Origin: Verrucomicrobiaceae bacterium
Lineage (GTDB): Bacteria > Verrucomicrobiota > Verrucomicrobiia > Verrucomicrobiales > Verrucomicrobiaceae
NCBI GenBank assembly: GCA_027487315.1
Contig: JAIYDW010000097.1
Coordinates: 1 to 46,647, forward strand
Length of the DNA: 46,647 nt
Direction of reading: 5' to 3'
Position numbers and translations under genes: made by a program. Positions 1 to 9,358 of the stretch are shown one piece after another; the first letter of the stretch is position 1; every line of letters starts with the position of its first letter. The notes below the pieces were generated by a model. That model ran no database searches and was not told the origin of the DNA. It saw only the letters and a program-made list of their open reading frames with translations.

Positions 1-2352
1 GATGCGTGAGTACGACAGCGCGATGGGGAAAAGGGCGCGGAACTCATCGAAGGCGGTCTCGAAGCGTGCGCGGGCCTCGCTGGCGTCACTCACGATGATC
101 GGAGCGCTGTGCTGCGTGATGAGATTGGTGTCACTCCACTGGCCGCTCTTCTGAGCAGACTCCGATTTGCCCACGACTAGGCCGGTGGAGCTTTCCGGCT
201 TTTGCGTGAGGACCTGCATTTGCACGCTGCCACGATTCTGGGAGGCGAGTCTGCCGGTGACAACGAACTCGGTGCCCCTGGCGAGAGCGGCGGGTATTTG
301 GACTTCGAGGGTGGTGGGTGCTTTGGCACGAAGGCTTGCCTTCTCAGACGAGTCCAACCGGTCGGACAGAAAAGGCCGCAGCAACGGTGAGTTGAGAGGA
401 AAATCCTTCTCCAAAAGTTGCCTCACTTTGGCGGCCAGCTCCGGCGAAGGCTTCTTCCGCCACTCGGCAATCACTGCAGGCACATCGGGCGCGGCTTCGA
501 GAGTGGCGGGTTGGCTGAGGAAGTGCCACGCGCCATGCGGATTGCTTTTGAGGATATTCGGTGAGACATCCTTCGCGAGATCCCAAGTCTTCTGGCCATC
601 GTTGAGCGTGAGATTGATGCCGGTGAGATCGCAAGCGTGGTTGCCATCGCGTGGGCCGACGACGACGGCGACGACTTGTCCGGGCTCGACACGCACGTTT
701 TCAAACGGCCCCATCTTCATCACCTGCGCACCTTTGGTTTCACCTTTCGCAAGCACCTCGCTCGTGTAGCCGCGACGCACTTCAAGGGCCCAGGTGACAC
801 CGTTGCCACACTCGGGATGTGCATCGGCCACATCGCCGTGGATGCGGAGCGTGCCAGCTTTTTCACAGCGCCACGCGATGACCGACGCTCGTGTCGGCGA
901 GGGATGAGTGGCGACGCTGTGGGCCTTCATCACGCCCGGCGTGCGCACAGTGGCCTCGGAGGAGTTCGCCATCACGCTGAGGGCTTGCTCGCCCTGCCAG
1001 CCTTGGATGAAGGCGTAATCCGGTGTGCCCTTCATTTGCTTGGTGAGCAACGGTTCGAGCTTCGTGGTGCCGTAGCCGAGGTATTCACGCCATGCGGTCA
1101 TCGAAGTGGGATCAGCATCGTCTTTGCCGCTCGCAATGGCATTCAGGCACTGCTCGGTGTTGGCGATGATCCTCGTGCGTTGCGCTTCAAGATGCTTCAG
1201 GAGCGCTGGAAGACCACTGATGGGAAGATCCGGCCTGCCGGGTGCCACGAGGCGCGGATTTTCCCAAATCACGTCATCATCGGCGCTGCCATCGCCGGCA
1301 TCGGTGGTGGTCAAATAGAGCGTCACATCGCGATCTGAAGCGAGTTTGACGCGCATCTCATGTTTCGGCACGAGCGGCGTGACTGGCTCCTGCCAAGCCT
1401 TCGGGCCCTTTTCTTTGCCGATGTGCCCGACGTTGGCAAATCGCCACAAACCCTGCTGCCAGGGCTCGATGTCAGCAGCGGTGAGTTTTTTCTCGCGGAA
1501 CTTGGCGCGAAGCGGATCAAGCAAAACGGACGGCTTTGTGCTCGTGAGTGCCTCGCGAAGGATTTGCAGGTATTTCGGGCTCAAGCCTTCATCGCTGCCG
1601 TGGCCTTGCAGCTGATTTAGGTAGCGAGCGATTGGAGACCCACCTCCAACACTCTTCACCTTTCCGGCACCGCCGACTTCGTTGACGACCTCCATTTTCG
1701 ATGTGTACCTGGCGTAGATACCACGAATCCGCGCCAGAGCCTCGTCGGTCCAATCCTGCGCCGAACTGCTGGCGGACCAGCGCATGCCATGCGGCGTGAA
1801 CACCGCGTGACTCGCGATGTCCTTCGCCGCATCGAGATACTTCGTGAGCAAAGCGGGCGACATCACGAGCGCCGCGCCTGCATTGGTAAAGCCTTCGCCA
1901 GCCGCGCCATCGACCGGAAACTCCTTCGCCGGATCGAGCGACTCGATGCCCGTGAGATCACGCAGCGTGTAGGTGTATTCCATGTTCGATAGCCGCCGCA
2001 ACACGACGGGGCCGGGATCGCCCGCGTTCGCGAGCGCGATTTGATCCAGTGTGCCGCGCACCCAGTCGGTGAGCTGTTTTTTCTCCGCTGAGGATAGCTG
2101 CTTCTCCTTCTTCGGTGGCATCTCACCCAGCTCGATTTGATCGAGTACGTTTTCCCAGATGTGCGGTTCCTTTAGAATGTCGGAGGCTTCAAGATCGAGG
2201 TCGCCTTTCTGCTTCTCGGTCGAGTGGCAGTTGAGGCAATACTTGTTCAGCACGGGCTGAATGGTTTGCTCAAAGGTCTGCTTTTGATCGGCAAAAAGTG
2301 ATGGAGCAACGAACGAGACGCTACAGAGGATGAGGGCGGAGATCGTTTTCAT
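1..2352 (-). CDS. DUF1587-family planctomycete-type cytochrome c protein (3' end cut by window edge)
   Basis: The reading frame stays open from the ATG at 2352 to base 1 (784 codons, no stop), so the C-terminus is missing. A signal peptide is followed by a c-type heme site, CLNCH (residues 39-43), then EMPP (a PSCyt1-type feature), and about residue 115 the DUF1587 signature LRRLSNMEYTYTLRDLTGI. Members of this family usually continue into DUF1592, DUF1588 and DUF1585, which would lie beyond the edge. It is expected to be a periplasmic heme protein; the reaction is not established for the family. Such proteins are commonly encoded beside a DUF1552 protein. Here the DUF1552 gene is in the same operon but separated by two sulfatases and an alpha-galactosidase. 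The family call is firm; the function is unknown. Confidence 0.9.
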   Translation of the reverse strand, partial: MKTISALILCSVSFVAPSLFADQKQTFEQTIQPVLNKYCLNCHSTEKQKGDLDLEASDILKEPHIWENVLDQIELGEMPPKKEKQLSSAEKKQLTDWVRGTLDQIALANAGDPGPVVLRRLSNMEYTYTLRDLTGIESLDPAKEFPVDGAAGEGFTNAGAALVMSPALLTKYLDAAKDIASHAVFTPHGMRWSASSSAQDWTDEALARIRGIYARYTSKMEVVNEVGGAGKVKSVGGGSPIARYLNQLQGHGSDEGLSPKYLQILREALTSTKPSVLLDPLRAKFREKKLTAADIEPWQQGLWRFANVGHIGKEKGPKAWQEPVTPLVPKHEMRVKLASDRDVTLYLTTTDAGDGSADDDVIWENPRLVAPGRPDLPISGLPALLKHLEAQRTRIIANTEQCLNAIASGKDDADPTSMTAWREYLGYGTTKLEPLLTKQMKGTPDYAFIQGWQGEQALSVMANSSEATVRTPGVMKAHSVATHPSPTRASVIAWRCEKAGTLRIHGDVADAHPECGNGVTWALEVRRGYTSEVLAKGETKGAQVMKMGPFENVRVEPGQVVAVVVGPRDGNHACDLTGINLTLNDGQKTWDLAKDVSPNILKSNPHGAWHFLSQPATLEAAPDVPAVIAEWRKKPSPELAAKVRQLLEKDFPLNSPLLRPFLSDRLDSSEKASLRAKAPTTLEVQIPAALARGTEFVVTGRLASQNRGSVQMQVLTQKPESSTGLVVGKSESAQKSGQWSDTNLITQHSAPIIVSDASEARARFETAFDEFRALFPIALSYSRI

Positions 2353-2367
2353 GGCGTTCGGTCTGAA

Positions 2368-2427
2368 TCAAAAATCACGATGGTAACCAGCGGTCCAACC
2401 GCCATCGACGACGAGGATGGATCGCAT
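2368..2427 (-). pseudogene. 3' remnant of a short-chain dehydrogenase/reductase gene
   Basis: The 83-bp gap between the alpha-galactosidase and the cytochrome gene encodes, on the operon strand, MRSILVVDGGWTAGYHRDF followed by TGA (2368-2370). LVVDGGWTA near the extreme C-terminus is a hallmark of classical short-chain dehydrogenases. An in-frame TGA lies two codons upstream (2431-2433) and nothing SDR-like precedes it, so only about 19 codons survive. The simplest reading is that an SDR gene once stood between the two neighbours and was lost by a deletion that left its tail. A chance match to so characteristic a C-terminus in the right strand and position seems unlikely, but the peptide is short. 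Confidence 0.6.
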
Positions 2428-2435
2428 GAATCAAC

Positions 2436-4298
2436 TCAGTTAATGGCTTTTATCACGAGCACTGCGGCAGCGGGTTTCTCGCGTAGAGTGATGGCGTGAC
2501 CGCGCATGAGCTCCGCGCCGCTGCGGACTTCTTTGCCGCCGTCGAGGTCTTCAATTTCGTAGCGTTGCTGAGGGTCAAGGCCTCGCAGTTTTACCGTGAG
2601 TATTTCGATCTCAGCATCGGGGCGTCGGAAAACTTGGATGACGCCTTCATTCAAATCACCCCGATGGAATTGCCAAGCGATCCACCCGTCCTTGTCGAGA
2701 CTGTGGGGTGTGAGTGGATAGAAGTCACCGGTGTAAAGCGGGCGGACTTTGAGAAAACTATCGAGATGCTTCCGCAAGGCAGCGACGGCCTTCGGGTTGC
2801 GAAAGTTGATCGAGAAGCCACTACACGCGCCCATGCCGCTGCGGAGAGCCAGAACGTCGGTGGCGGCAGCACCGAGTCCATGCAGCGGCAGCCAGTGGGA
2901 AAGGCCATGGGTCATCGCCTGGACATTCTGCGGAAAGGTTTCATGCCCCCAAGTGTTGTCGCTGCGCCAAAGCACGATGCATCGGCGCATCATCTCAAAG
3001 TCGAGACGCCGGCCACCCGCTGCGCAGTTGTCGAGTATCAGGCCGGGATGGCGACGGGCCAGTTCATCGAGAAAATGGTAGAGGCCGTTGATGTGGCGGA
3101 TCTCGCGCAGGCCGATCTCATCCGGCTTTTCATTCGTGTGCCAGAAATACGCGGGATAGAGATTGAAATCCTGCCGGTAAAAATCGAGGCCAGAGCGGGT
3201 GACCTCTTTTGAGACGGATTCGATGGCCCACTGCCTTGCCTCGGGATGACCGAGATTGAGGAGGAAAAACCCATCTCGCTCCTGATAGCGCAGCCGATCC
3301 GGTGTGCCCGTCGGTTTCAGCAACCAGTCGGGATGCTCTTGCTCTAGCCAGGTGCCGCGCATGGCCCGCTCCGGTTCGAACCACGCAAGGAAACGCATCC
3401 CAGTCTTGCGCACAGCTTCCCCGACGGGGGCGAGACCGTTGGGAAAACGCACGGAGTCGGCCTGAGGATTGCCTTGGCCTTTCGGAAAACCTCCTTCGTT
3501 CCAGCCGGCATCAAGGTGATAGCAGTCGAGCGGCAGCTTGAGCGCGGCCACGTCGGTGGCGAGCTTGACGAGCTTTTCTTCGGAGGTCTCGTTGAAGGGA
3601 AAGATGCCATGCACACCTGCCTGCACCGGCATCAGGGTCATGAGCGGATGATTCTTCGGCGTGCAGTGCGCCAGCATCAGACGGCGAAACTCGTTCTGCC
3701 CGTCGATCCAGTCGCCAACGTAGTTCATGACGAGGATGGAAGGCAGTCGCACTTCCTCGCCCGGAGCGAGGCGGAAACGCGTGCGTTTCAGGCCGGCGGT
3801 GATACGAACGCTGCCCTTCTCTTGAAGTACGAAAGACGCCTTCCAATCTCCGGTCCAACCGACGGCCACGATCAGCCCGCCACCTTCGCCCGCGAGATTG
3901 AAGTAAGGCATCACGCCATCTGAGGAACGGCCGCCGAAGGATTCGAGAACGAATGGGTTGCCTGGGACGAGTGCTTCAATCTTCGGCTCGAAATCACCCG
4001 GCTCAGAATGGCTGCCTTTGCTCCAGTGCAGCCGCACAGGGGTGTCGGCAGGAAAAGCGACATCGAAATCGGCTGACTTCAGATTTTCATAGAGCGGAGA
4101 CTCACCTGCCTCGGGTGCCCGAAGGTGGAACTGCCATTCGGTCGCGGCGTGTTCACGGTAGTCACGCGATTCGATGCGCAGGCCCGTAACGGTGCCGCGT
4201 AACGGCGAGGCGGGAAGCTCAATGCCATAGGCTGCAGCCGAAATACATGACGCTAGAAGGCTTAGGAATGAGGGAAGGGATTTCATCGTGGGATGCAT
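2436..4298 (-). CDS. Exported alpha-galactosidase, GH36-like (melibiase)
   Basis: A 620-residue retaining glycosidase predicted to release terminal alpha-linked galactose. A signal peptide is present; translation may begin at 4298 or at the internal ATG at 4286 (MKSLPSF), the more usual form for an export signal. An N-terminal beta-sandwich domain (to about residue 215) leads into a TIM barrel. Visible motifs are DAGW (263-266), WFEPERAM (306-313), YRQDFN with the likely nucleophile Asp377, and DNCAAGGRRLDFE...WRSD with the likely acid/base Asp447. The spacing is typical of GH36/GH27 enzymes. It begins three bases after the stop of the upstream sulfatase, so it is co-transcribed with two sulfatases. 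Together they fit removal of sulfate and then galactose from a sulfated galactan or a similarly decorated glycan. The substrate is inferred. Confidence 0.88.
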   Translation of the reverse strand: MHPTMKSLPSFLSLLASCISAAAYGIELPASPLRGTVTGLRIESRDYREHAATEWQFHLRAPEAGESPLYENLKSADFDVAFPADTPVRLHWSKGSHSEPGDFEPKIEALVPGNPFVLESFGGRSSDGVMPYFNLAGEGGGLIVAVGWTGDWKASFVLQEKGSVRITAGLKRTRFRLAPGEEVRLPSILVMNYVGDWIDGQNEFRRLMLAHCTPKNHPLMTLMPVQAGVHGIFPFNETSEEKLVKLATDVAALKLPLDCYHLDAGWNEGGFPKGQGNPQADSVRFPNGLAPVGEAVRKTGMRFLAWFEPERAMRGTWLEQEHPDWLLKPTGTPDRLRYQERDGFFLLNLGHPEARQWAIESVSKEVTRSGLDFYRQDFNLYPAYFWHTNEKPDEIGLREIRHINGLYHFLDELARRHPGLILDNCAAGGRRLDFEMMRRCIVLWRSDNTWGHETFPQNVQAMTHGLSHWLPLHGLGAAATDVLALRSGMGACSGFSINFRNPKAVAALRKHLDSFLKVRPLYTGDFYPLTPHSLDKDGWIAWQFHRGDLNEGVIQVFRRPDAEIEILTVKLRGLDPQQRYEIEDLDGGKEVRSGAELMRGHAITLREKPAAAVLVIKAIN

Positions 4299-4301
4299 TG
4301 G

Positions 4302-5858
4302 CTACTGGCGTGCGGGCAGGTGAGGCAGCAGTCGGTCGAAGATGGCCTGCTGCTCTTTCAGCACGGCGGTGTGATCGGCTTTGTCGGCGAGGTTCTCGCG
4401 TTCGAGCGGATCGGTCTCGTAGTCGTAGAGTTCGGCAGCCTGCGCGCGGTTTCCAAAGATAGCTTTGTCGGCGCTGAAGTCGGCGGATCGCCATTCGATG
4501 TAGCGATAATGCGGTGTGCGGATGGACCAGCCCATGGTGGCATTTTCCCCTCGACTATGACTCATCTGAGTGAGAGCGGCTTCGTGGAGGGTCACGTCCT
4601 CGCCGCGCATCAGCGGCACGAGACTCTTGCCTTCGGCGTGGGCCGGGATTGGCAGGCCGACCAGCTCGCAGAGCGTCGGATAGACATCGAGGAACTCAGT
4701 GAGTTTCGTGACGCGGTTGCCTCCGTCGAAACCGGGTGCGGAGATGATGAGCGGTGCGCGCGCGGCGTCTTCGTAGTTGGTGACCTTTCCCCAGTGCCCG
4801 TGCTCACCGAGATGCCATCCGTGGTCGCCCCAGAAGCAGATGATGGTGTTGTCCGCCACACCCGTCTCTTTGAGCGTCTCCATCAACAAGCCGACCTGCG
4901 CATCAATGAAGGAGACGCAGGCGGCGTAACCGTGGACGAGTTCGCGCTGCTGCGGCTCGGGGATCGGTCCCGTTTTGGGCAAATCCGCGTAATCCCGCAG
5001 TTCGCCCGAGTTGCTGTAGAAGGCGAGATCGTGAGGGCTTCCCTGAGGGAGCTCTTGGAACGACGCGAGCGGAAGCGTGCTGCGGTCGTAGAGGTCCCAA
5101 TACTTCTTCGGCGCGATGAAGGGCAGGTGCGGCTTTACAAAACCGACCGCTAGAAAAAACGGTTTCTTTTGCGTGACGAACTCGCGAATGCGCTTCGCTG
5201 CAGTGTGGGCCACACCGCCATCGTGATAGGCGTGGTCGGGGATGTCGCACGCCTCCGTCGCGGGGCCTGAGATGGGCTTACCCTGCTTCAGGGCCTCGGC
5301 GAGCCGCGCCTTTGTCGCGGGATCCTGGTAGCCGCCCGGCGCGGGTTTCTCACCCGGTGCCAGTTCCCAGGGGCCGTAGGGCACCGTCCATGACACGGCG
5401 TCGTGCCCCTTGTCCACGGTGCGACCATCAAAGACCTTGTGGAGCGGATGCGTGGTGTAGCCATGATTCTTGAAATGCTGCGGAAGCGTCACCACGTCCG
5501 GCAACCGGGTGCGGAGCAGGTCCTGCGTCTGATCCGGATTGAGATACATACCGGTGCCGTCTGGTCGCAGACCGGTGAGCAAACTGAACCGCGTCGGCGC
5601 GCAGAAAGCTACCTGGCAGTAGTTAGCCATGAAGACCGTTCCCCGCGCCGCCAGCCGGTCGATATTCGGCGACTTGATCCAAGACGTGCCGTAACAGCCA
5701 AGCAAGGGCTTCAAATCATCGGAGACAACAAAGAGGACGTTAGGCTTCTTCAGGGATGCATGTGCGAACATTCCAGCCATCGGAGCAAGCAGCAGCAGCG
5801 CGATGAAAAAAGCGCGATGAAAAAGTTGGAGACAGAAAAATGGATTTCTGTTCCTCAT
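4302..5858 (-). CDS. Sulfatase, iduronate-2-sulfatase-like (S1 formylglycine family)
   Basis: A 518-residue secreted sulfatase. After an N-terminal signal (hydrophobic to about residue 34) comes the metal-binding strand VLFVVSDDLKPLLGCYG. The formylglycine site CAPTR has its cysteine at 86, in the canonical C-x-P-x-R form. Later motifs include WGDHGWHLGEHGHWGK and TNYEDAARAPL, typical of iduronate-2-sulfatase-like enzymes. Maturation would need a formylglycine-generating enzyme, and none is encoded in this window. Its ATG overlaps the TGA of the upstream sulfatase by four bases, implying translational coupling. The substrate cannot be read from sequence; the alpha-galactosidase downstream suggests a galactose-containing sulfated polysaccharide. 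Confidence 0.92.
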   Translation of the reverse strand: MRNRNPFFCLQLFHRAFFIALLLLAPMAGMFAHASLKKPNVLFVVSDDLKPLLGCYGTSWIKSPNIDRLAARGTVFMANYCQVAFCAPTRFSLLTGLRPDGTGMYLNPDQTQDLLRTRLPDVVTLPQHFKNHGYTTHPLHKVFDGRTVDKGHDAVSWTVPYGPWELAPGEKPAPGGYQDPATKARLAEALKQGKPISGPATEACDIPDHAYHDGGVAHTAAKRIREFVTQKKPFFLAVGFVKPHLPFIAPKKYWDLYDRSTLPLASFQELPQGSPHDLAFYSNSGELRDYADLPKTGPIPEPQQRELVHGYAACVSFIDAQVGLLMETLKETGVADNTIICFWGDHGWHLGEHGHWGKVTNYEDAARAPLIISAPGFDGGNRVTKLTEFLDVYPTLCELVGLPIPAHAEGKSLVPLMRGEDVTLHEAALTQMSHSRGENATMGWSIRTPHYRYIEWRSADFSADKAIFGNRAQAAELYDYETDPLERENLADKADHTAVLKEQQAIFDRLLPHLPARQ

Positions 5859-7324
5859 CTTTTTGTCTCCAATCTTTTTGTCGTTATAAACCGGAGCTGC
5901 TCAGCCAGCGCGGGAATCTGTGCACCAGCTTCGACAGTTCCAGCGAGGTTCACCGTTTCGAGCGGGTCGGCCTTTTCGTCGTAGAGTTCCCTTGCGACGA
6001 CATCACCGGTTTTGAAGTCGCGCCACTCATGGTAGCTCCAGCGGTCGGTTTTGAGAGCGTAGCCCATCACTTGCGGCAAGGCCTTCGGACCGCCGCCCCA
6101 GTAGAGCGCGGGGCGTGGATGCTGCGTGAGCGCGGCAGCTTTGACGGACGCACTGAAGTCCTTCAGAACTGGCACGAGGCTGGTGCCTTCAAGCTGAGGA
6201 GGAGAGGGAAGGCCACTGAGGTCCGTGAGCGTGGGAAAGATGTCGATCAACTCACTGATGGCGCTCGTCTTCGCGCCGCCCTTTCCGATGCCAGGCGCGC
6301 TGATGATGAGCGGCACTCGCGCGTCCCACCCGAACAAGGTCATCTTGCCCCAAACATCGTGCTCGCCCAGATGGAAGCCGTTGTCGCCAATGATGACAAC
6401 GATCGTGTTGTCGCGGAGCTTCAGTTCATCAAGCGCATCCAGCACGCGGCCAAACTGCGCGTCAGCGAAACTCATCGCGGCATAGTAGCCGTGGCGGATC
6501 TCGCGCTTCGTTTCCTCATCGAGCGTGCGAGGGGCATTCGGCTCGCCGAGAATTTCGTGGTTCGCGTGAAAAGCGATCTCGGGCGCGTTGCGAGGCCGCG
6601 CCGGCGTCTCGATGGCCGGAATGTCCTCGCGGCGATACATGTCCCAGTAGCGCTTCGGGACCTTGTAAGGCGTGTGCGGCTTGAACAGGCCCAGCGCAAG
6701 AAAAAAAGGCTCCGGCTTCTTCGCAAGCGCACGCAACTCGGTGATCGCAAGGCTGGCTGACACATGGTCAAAGCAAGCGTCATCCGGCAAATCACGATTC
6801 TCGCATAGCAGATCCTTCGCAAGGTTCGGCGGCAAAGCGGCCCTATTTGGCAATGCAAACTCATCCTTCGTTTTGCCGCCGGTGCGACGATCCGGCACGC
6901 TCAGCGTCTTAAAGTCCGCCTCCTTGCCATAACCGCCAAGCACCTTGCCGATGCTCATGGACGTGTAGCCGTGCTGCATGAACCACTGCGGCATCGTGAC
7001 CACATCGGGATGCAGATCATACAGATACTTCGTCATGCTCGTGATTCCGAGCGAATCCGGCCTGCGCCCGCTCATGAACGAAGCGCGTGATGGTCCGCAG
7101 ATCGGCTGCTGACAGAAGTTCCGCGTGAACACCGTGCCCCGAGCCGCAAGCCGGTCGAGGTTCGGTGACTTCGCCACGGGATCACCGTAGCAACCCAGGC
7201 GGTTGTTCAGATCGTCGAAGACGACGAAGAGAACGTTGGGCATTTTCGCTGGCGCAGCATCGGCGGCTGGCGCGGCTTGGCACGCCAGCGCGAGAAGAAA
7301 AAGAGCCCGCATGACGGTCGGCAT
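5855..7324 (-). CDS. Sulfatase, iduronate-2-sulfatase-like (S1 formylglycine family)
   Basis: A sulfatase of about 490 residues with a signal peptide ending near AADAAPA. The metal site is VLFVVFDDLNNRLGCYGD and the formylglycine site is CGPSR (Cys78 counting from a GTG at 7330). Further motifs are IGDNGFHLGEHDVWGK and ARVPLIISAPG. Two starts are possible. A GTG at 7330 gives a four-base overlap with the stop of the DUF1552 gene, and an ATG at 7324 lies just after that stop; the ATG is used here. Its stop overlaps the next sulfatase's start (ATGA). The two adjacent sulfatases are clearly related but diverged, so they probably act on different sulfate positions rather than being a recent duplication. 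Confidence 0.92.
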   Translation of the reverse strand: MPTVMRALFLLALACQAAPAADAAPAKMPNVLFVVFDDLNNRLGCYGDPVAKSPNLDRLAARGTVFTRNFCQQPICGPSRASFMSGRRPDSLGITSMTKYLYDLHPDVVTMPQWFMQHGYTSMSIGKVLGGYGKEADFKTLSVPDRRTGGKTKDEFALPNRAALPPNLAKDLLCENRDLPDDACFDHVSASLAITELRALAKKPEPFFLALGLFKPHTPYKVPKRYWDMYRREDIPAIETPARPRNAPEIAFHANHEILGEPNAPRTLDEETKREIRHGYYAAMSFADAQFGRVLDALDELKLRDNTIVVIIGDNGFHLGEHDVWGKMTLFGWDARVPLIISAPGIGKGGAKTSAISELIDIFPTLTDLSGLPSPPQLEGTSLVPVLKDFSASVKAAALTQHPRPALYWGGGPKALPQVMGYALKTDRWSYHEWRDFKTGDVVARELYDEKADPLETVNLAGTVEAGAQIPALAEQLRFITTKRLETKR

Positions 7325-7326
7325 GA

Positions 7327-8658
7327 TCACACTTCCTCCAGCATGAGTTTCGCATCGCCGAAGGCCTTCGGGCGCACTTCCATCTTGTCCATCATCGACA
7401 TGAAGAGGCGGCAGAGTTGGCGGTCGGGTTTGTCTTGGTAGTCGAGCGTGCGGCCAGTCTTGAGACGGCCACCGGCACCGCCGAGCACGATCACGGGGAG
7501 CTGGTCGTTGTCGTGCTTCGCTCCCGCCATCATGCTGGAGCAGTGCATGAGCATGGTGTTGTCCAACAGCGTGCGTTCGCCTTCCTGGATGCTCTCGAGC
7601 TTCCGGGCGAGGTAGGCGAGCTGCTCCATGAAGAGCTGGTTCACTTTGAGATAGTCCTCGCCGTCACTGTGGCTCAGCAGGTGGTGAATCATGTAGTCGA
7701 TGCCGTGACCGGGCTGCTGAATGCTCGGCAGGTTCGGGAAGCGCAGGGCGCTGTGGTCGTTGTTGAGCTTCAGCGTGGTGATGCGCGTGGTGTCGGTCTG
7801 GAAGCCGAGCACGAGGATGTCGCACATCAGCTTCATGTGCTCCGCGATGTCCTGCGGGATGCCGTCGGCGGGGCGGTGCATGTTCGGTTTTTCCAAAGTG
7901 GGCCGCCAGCCTTGCAACTCGCCGCGCTTGCCTGCGTTTTCGATGCGCTTCTCCACCTCACGCACACTGTCGAGATACTCGTCAAGCTTGCGTTGGTCGC
8001 TGGCACTGATGTCACGGCGCAAATCCTGAGCATCGCCCAAAACAGCATCCAACACGCTCTTGTCGGCGGGTGAGGCGTCGTCTTTGAAGAGACGATCAAA
8101 CGCGAGCGCAGGATAAAGCTCCAGCGGTGTCGGCGTTGTGGGCGATGACCACGAAATATGCGAGCTGTAGAGCATCGAATAGTTCTTGTGCACCGACGGG
8201 TTCGACTTCTCACACGCGAGCACAAGGCTCGGCACCTTGGTGCTGCGGCCATACGTTTGCGCGAGCATCTGATCAAAGCTCGTGCCCGAGCGAATCTCAC
8301 CGCCACTCGCGATAGGCGCACCAGAGAGCATGTTTCCCGTCTGCGAGGAGTGGATGTTCCCCTTGCGAGCTTCCTCATGATAGAGGCCGCGCACAAACAG
8401 CAGCTTCTCTTTGAACTCACTCAAAGGTGCGAGCACACGGCCAAGCTCCATCGCCTTCCCTTCCCCCTTGGCCCACCATTCCTTGGATTGGAAGCCATTG
8501 CCGGAAAAAGTCACGCACAGCCGCACGGGGGCTTCGCTGGCCGGTTTGTTCTTTTTCGGCTCATCACCCCAGACATTGACGGATTCCATCCACGGCAGTG
8601 CCATGGTGACGCCAGTCCCGCGAAGGAAGGCACGACGGTTGAAATGGTGGGTGTTCAT
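7327..8658 (-). CDS. DUF1552 family protein with twin-arginine signal
   Basis: A 443-residue protein with a Tat signal, NRRAFLRGTG (Arg8-Arg9), so it is probably exported folded. The body matches DUF1552: VRLCVTFSGNGFQSKEWW near the start, SRKLESIQEGERTLLDN-like helical segments, and the ending MSMMDKMEVRPKAFGD. Genes of this family in Planctomycetes and Verrucomicrobia usually sit beside DUF1587/DUF1592 cytochrome proteins, as does the gene at the left edge here. The biochemical role is unknown. It is the second gene of the operon, 26 bp after the regulator, and its end overlaps the first sulfatase. Confidence 0.9.
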   Translation of the reverse strand: MNTHHFNRRAFLRGTGVTMALPWMESVNVWGDEPKKNKPASEAPVRLCVTFSGNGFQSKEWWAKGEGKAMELGRVLAPLSEFKEKLLFVRGLYHEEARKGNIHSSQTGNMLSGAPIASGGEIRSGTSFDQMLAQTYGRSTKVPSLVLACEKSNPSVHKNYSMLYSSHISWSSPTTPTPLELYPALAFDRLFKDDASPADKSVLDAVLGDAQDLRRDISASDQRKLDEYLDSVREVEKRIENAGKRGELQGWRPTLEKPNMHRPADGIPQDIAEHMKLMCDILVLGFQTDTTRITTLKLNNDHSALRFPNLPSIQQPGHGIDYMIHHLLSHSDGEDYLKVNQLFMEQLAYLARKLESIQEGERTLLDNTMLMHCSSMMAGAKHDNDQLPVIVLGGAGGRLKTGRTLDYQDKPDRQLCRLFMSMMDKMEVRPKAFGDAKLMLEEV

Positions 8659-8684
8659 GGTTTTTCTGTGTCCCTAGTTCTTGT

Positions 8685-9356
8685 TTACTGATCAGACCAC
8701 TCACTTTCAGGCAGCACCGGCAGCCACTCGCGCCAGCCAGTGATGTGCTTGCGCGTCAAAGCTTCGCAAGCGTCCGGCGTTTGCTGTTTGAAACAATCCA
8801 CGATGGTTCGATGCGAACGAATCGTCTCAGCCCGAGTGTCGAGTTTCTGCACCTGATGACGACGATGCAGTCTTCCGAGCCATAGCTCCAATTCACCCCG
8901 CAGGGAGCGCCATAGTTTGAGCAGACGTCCATTGCCTGAGGCCTCAAGAATGATCTCGTGAAACTCCAAGTCAAGCCTGGTGACATCCAGCATAGTCTTT
9001 GCCCGACCTGTGTCTTTGATATTCTTTTCCAGAAGGCTGGTATCGGCTTTGAGCGACGAAGACGCAAGCCTCGCCGCAAGTGGTTCCATCAACAGCCTTA
9101 GCTTGTAGAGTTCTTCAAAATCCTGCGGCGACAGCGCCTTCACAAAAGCCCGACCCGTGCCACTGAATTCAACAAATCCTTCACGCTCCAAGGTAAACAG
9201 CGCCTCTCTCACCGGCATTCGGCTCACTCCCAGTCGCACGGCTACCGCCGATTCTGCCAGCAGATTTCCTGGTTCTATTTGACCATTGAGGATCTCCTGT
9301 CTCAAAAGCGACGTTGTTTGATCAGTGCGTGAGGTGTATGCGGAGTTGGTGGTCAT
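8685..9356 (-). CDS. GntR-family regulator, FadR/FCD subfamily
   Basis: A regulator of about 223 residues. The N-terminal winged helix-turn-helix includes LLRQEILNGQIEPGN, ESAVAVRLGVSRMPVREAL and LEREGFVE. The C-terminal all-helical FCD domain carries probable metal or effector ligands in LDLEFHE and SHRTIVDCF. FCD regulators commonly respond to sugar acids or other small carboxylates. The frame also opens at ATG 9374, but that codon lies inside a 33-bp palindrome (9359-9391), so ATG 9356, just after it, is preferred. No clear Shine-Dalgarno precedes either. As first gene of the operon it probably represses itself and the downstream sulfatases and galactosidase until a breakdown product binds; that is inference. 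Confidence 0.92.
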   Translation of the reverse strand: MTTNSAYTSRTDQTTSLLRQEILNGQIEPGNLLAESAVAVRLGVSRMPVREALFTLEREGFVEFSGTGRAFVKALSPQDFEELYKLRLLMEPLAARLASSSLKADTSLLEKNIKDTGRAKTMLDVTRLDLEFHEIILEASGNGRLLKLWRSLRGELELWLGRLHRRHQVQKLDTRAETIRSHRTIVDCFKQQTPDACEALTRKHITGWREWLPVLPESEWSDQ

Positions 9357-9358
9357 TT

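Noticed and set aside
5799-5826. Direct repeat GCGCGATGAAAAA
   Set aside because: Two short copies within the signal-peptide codons of a sulfatase are explained by its hydrophobic and basic residue pattern, and no regulatory role is evident.
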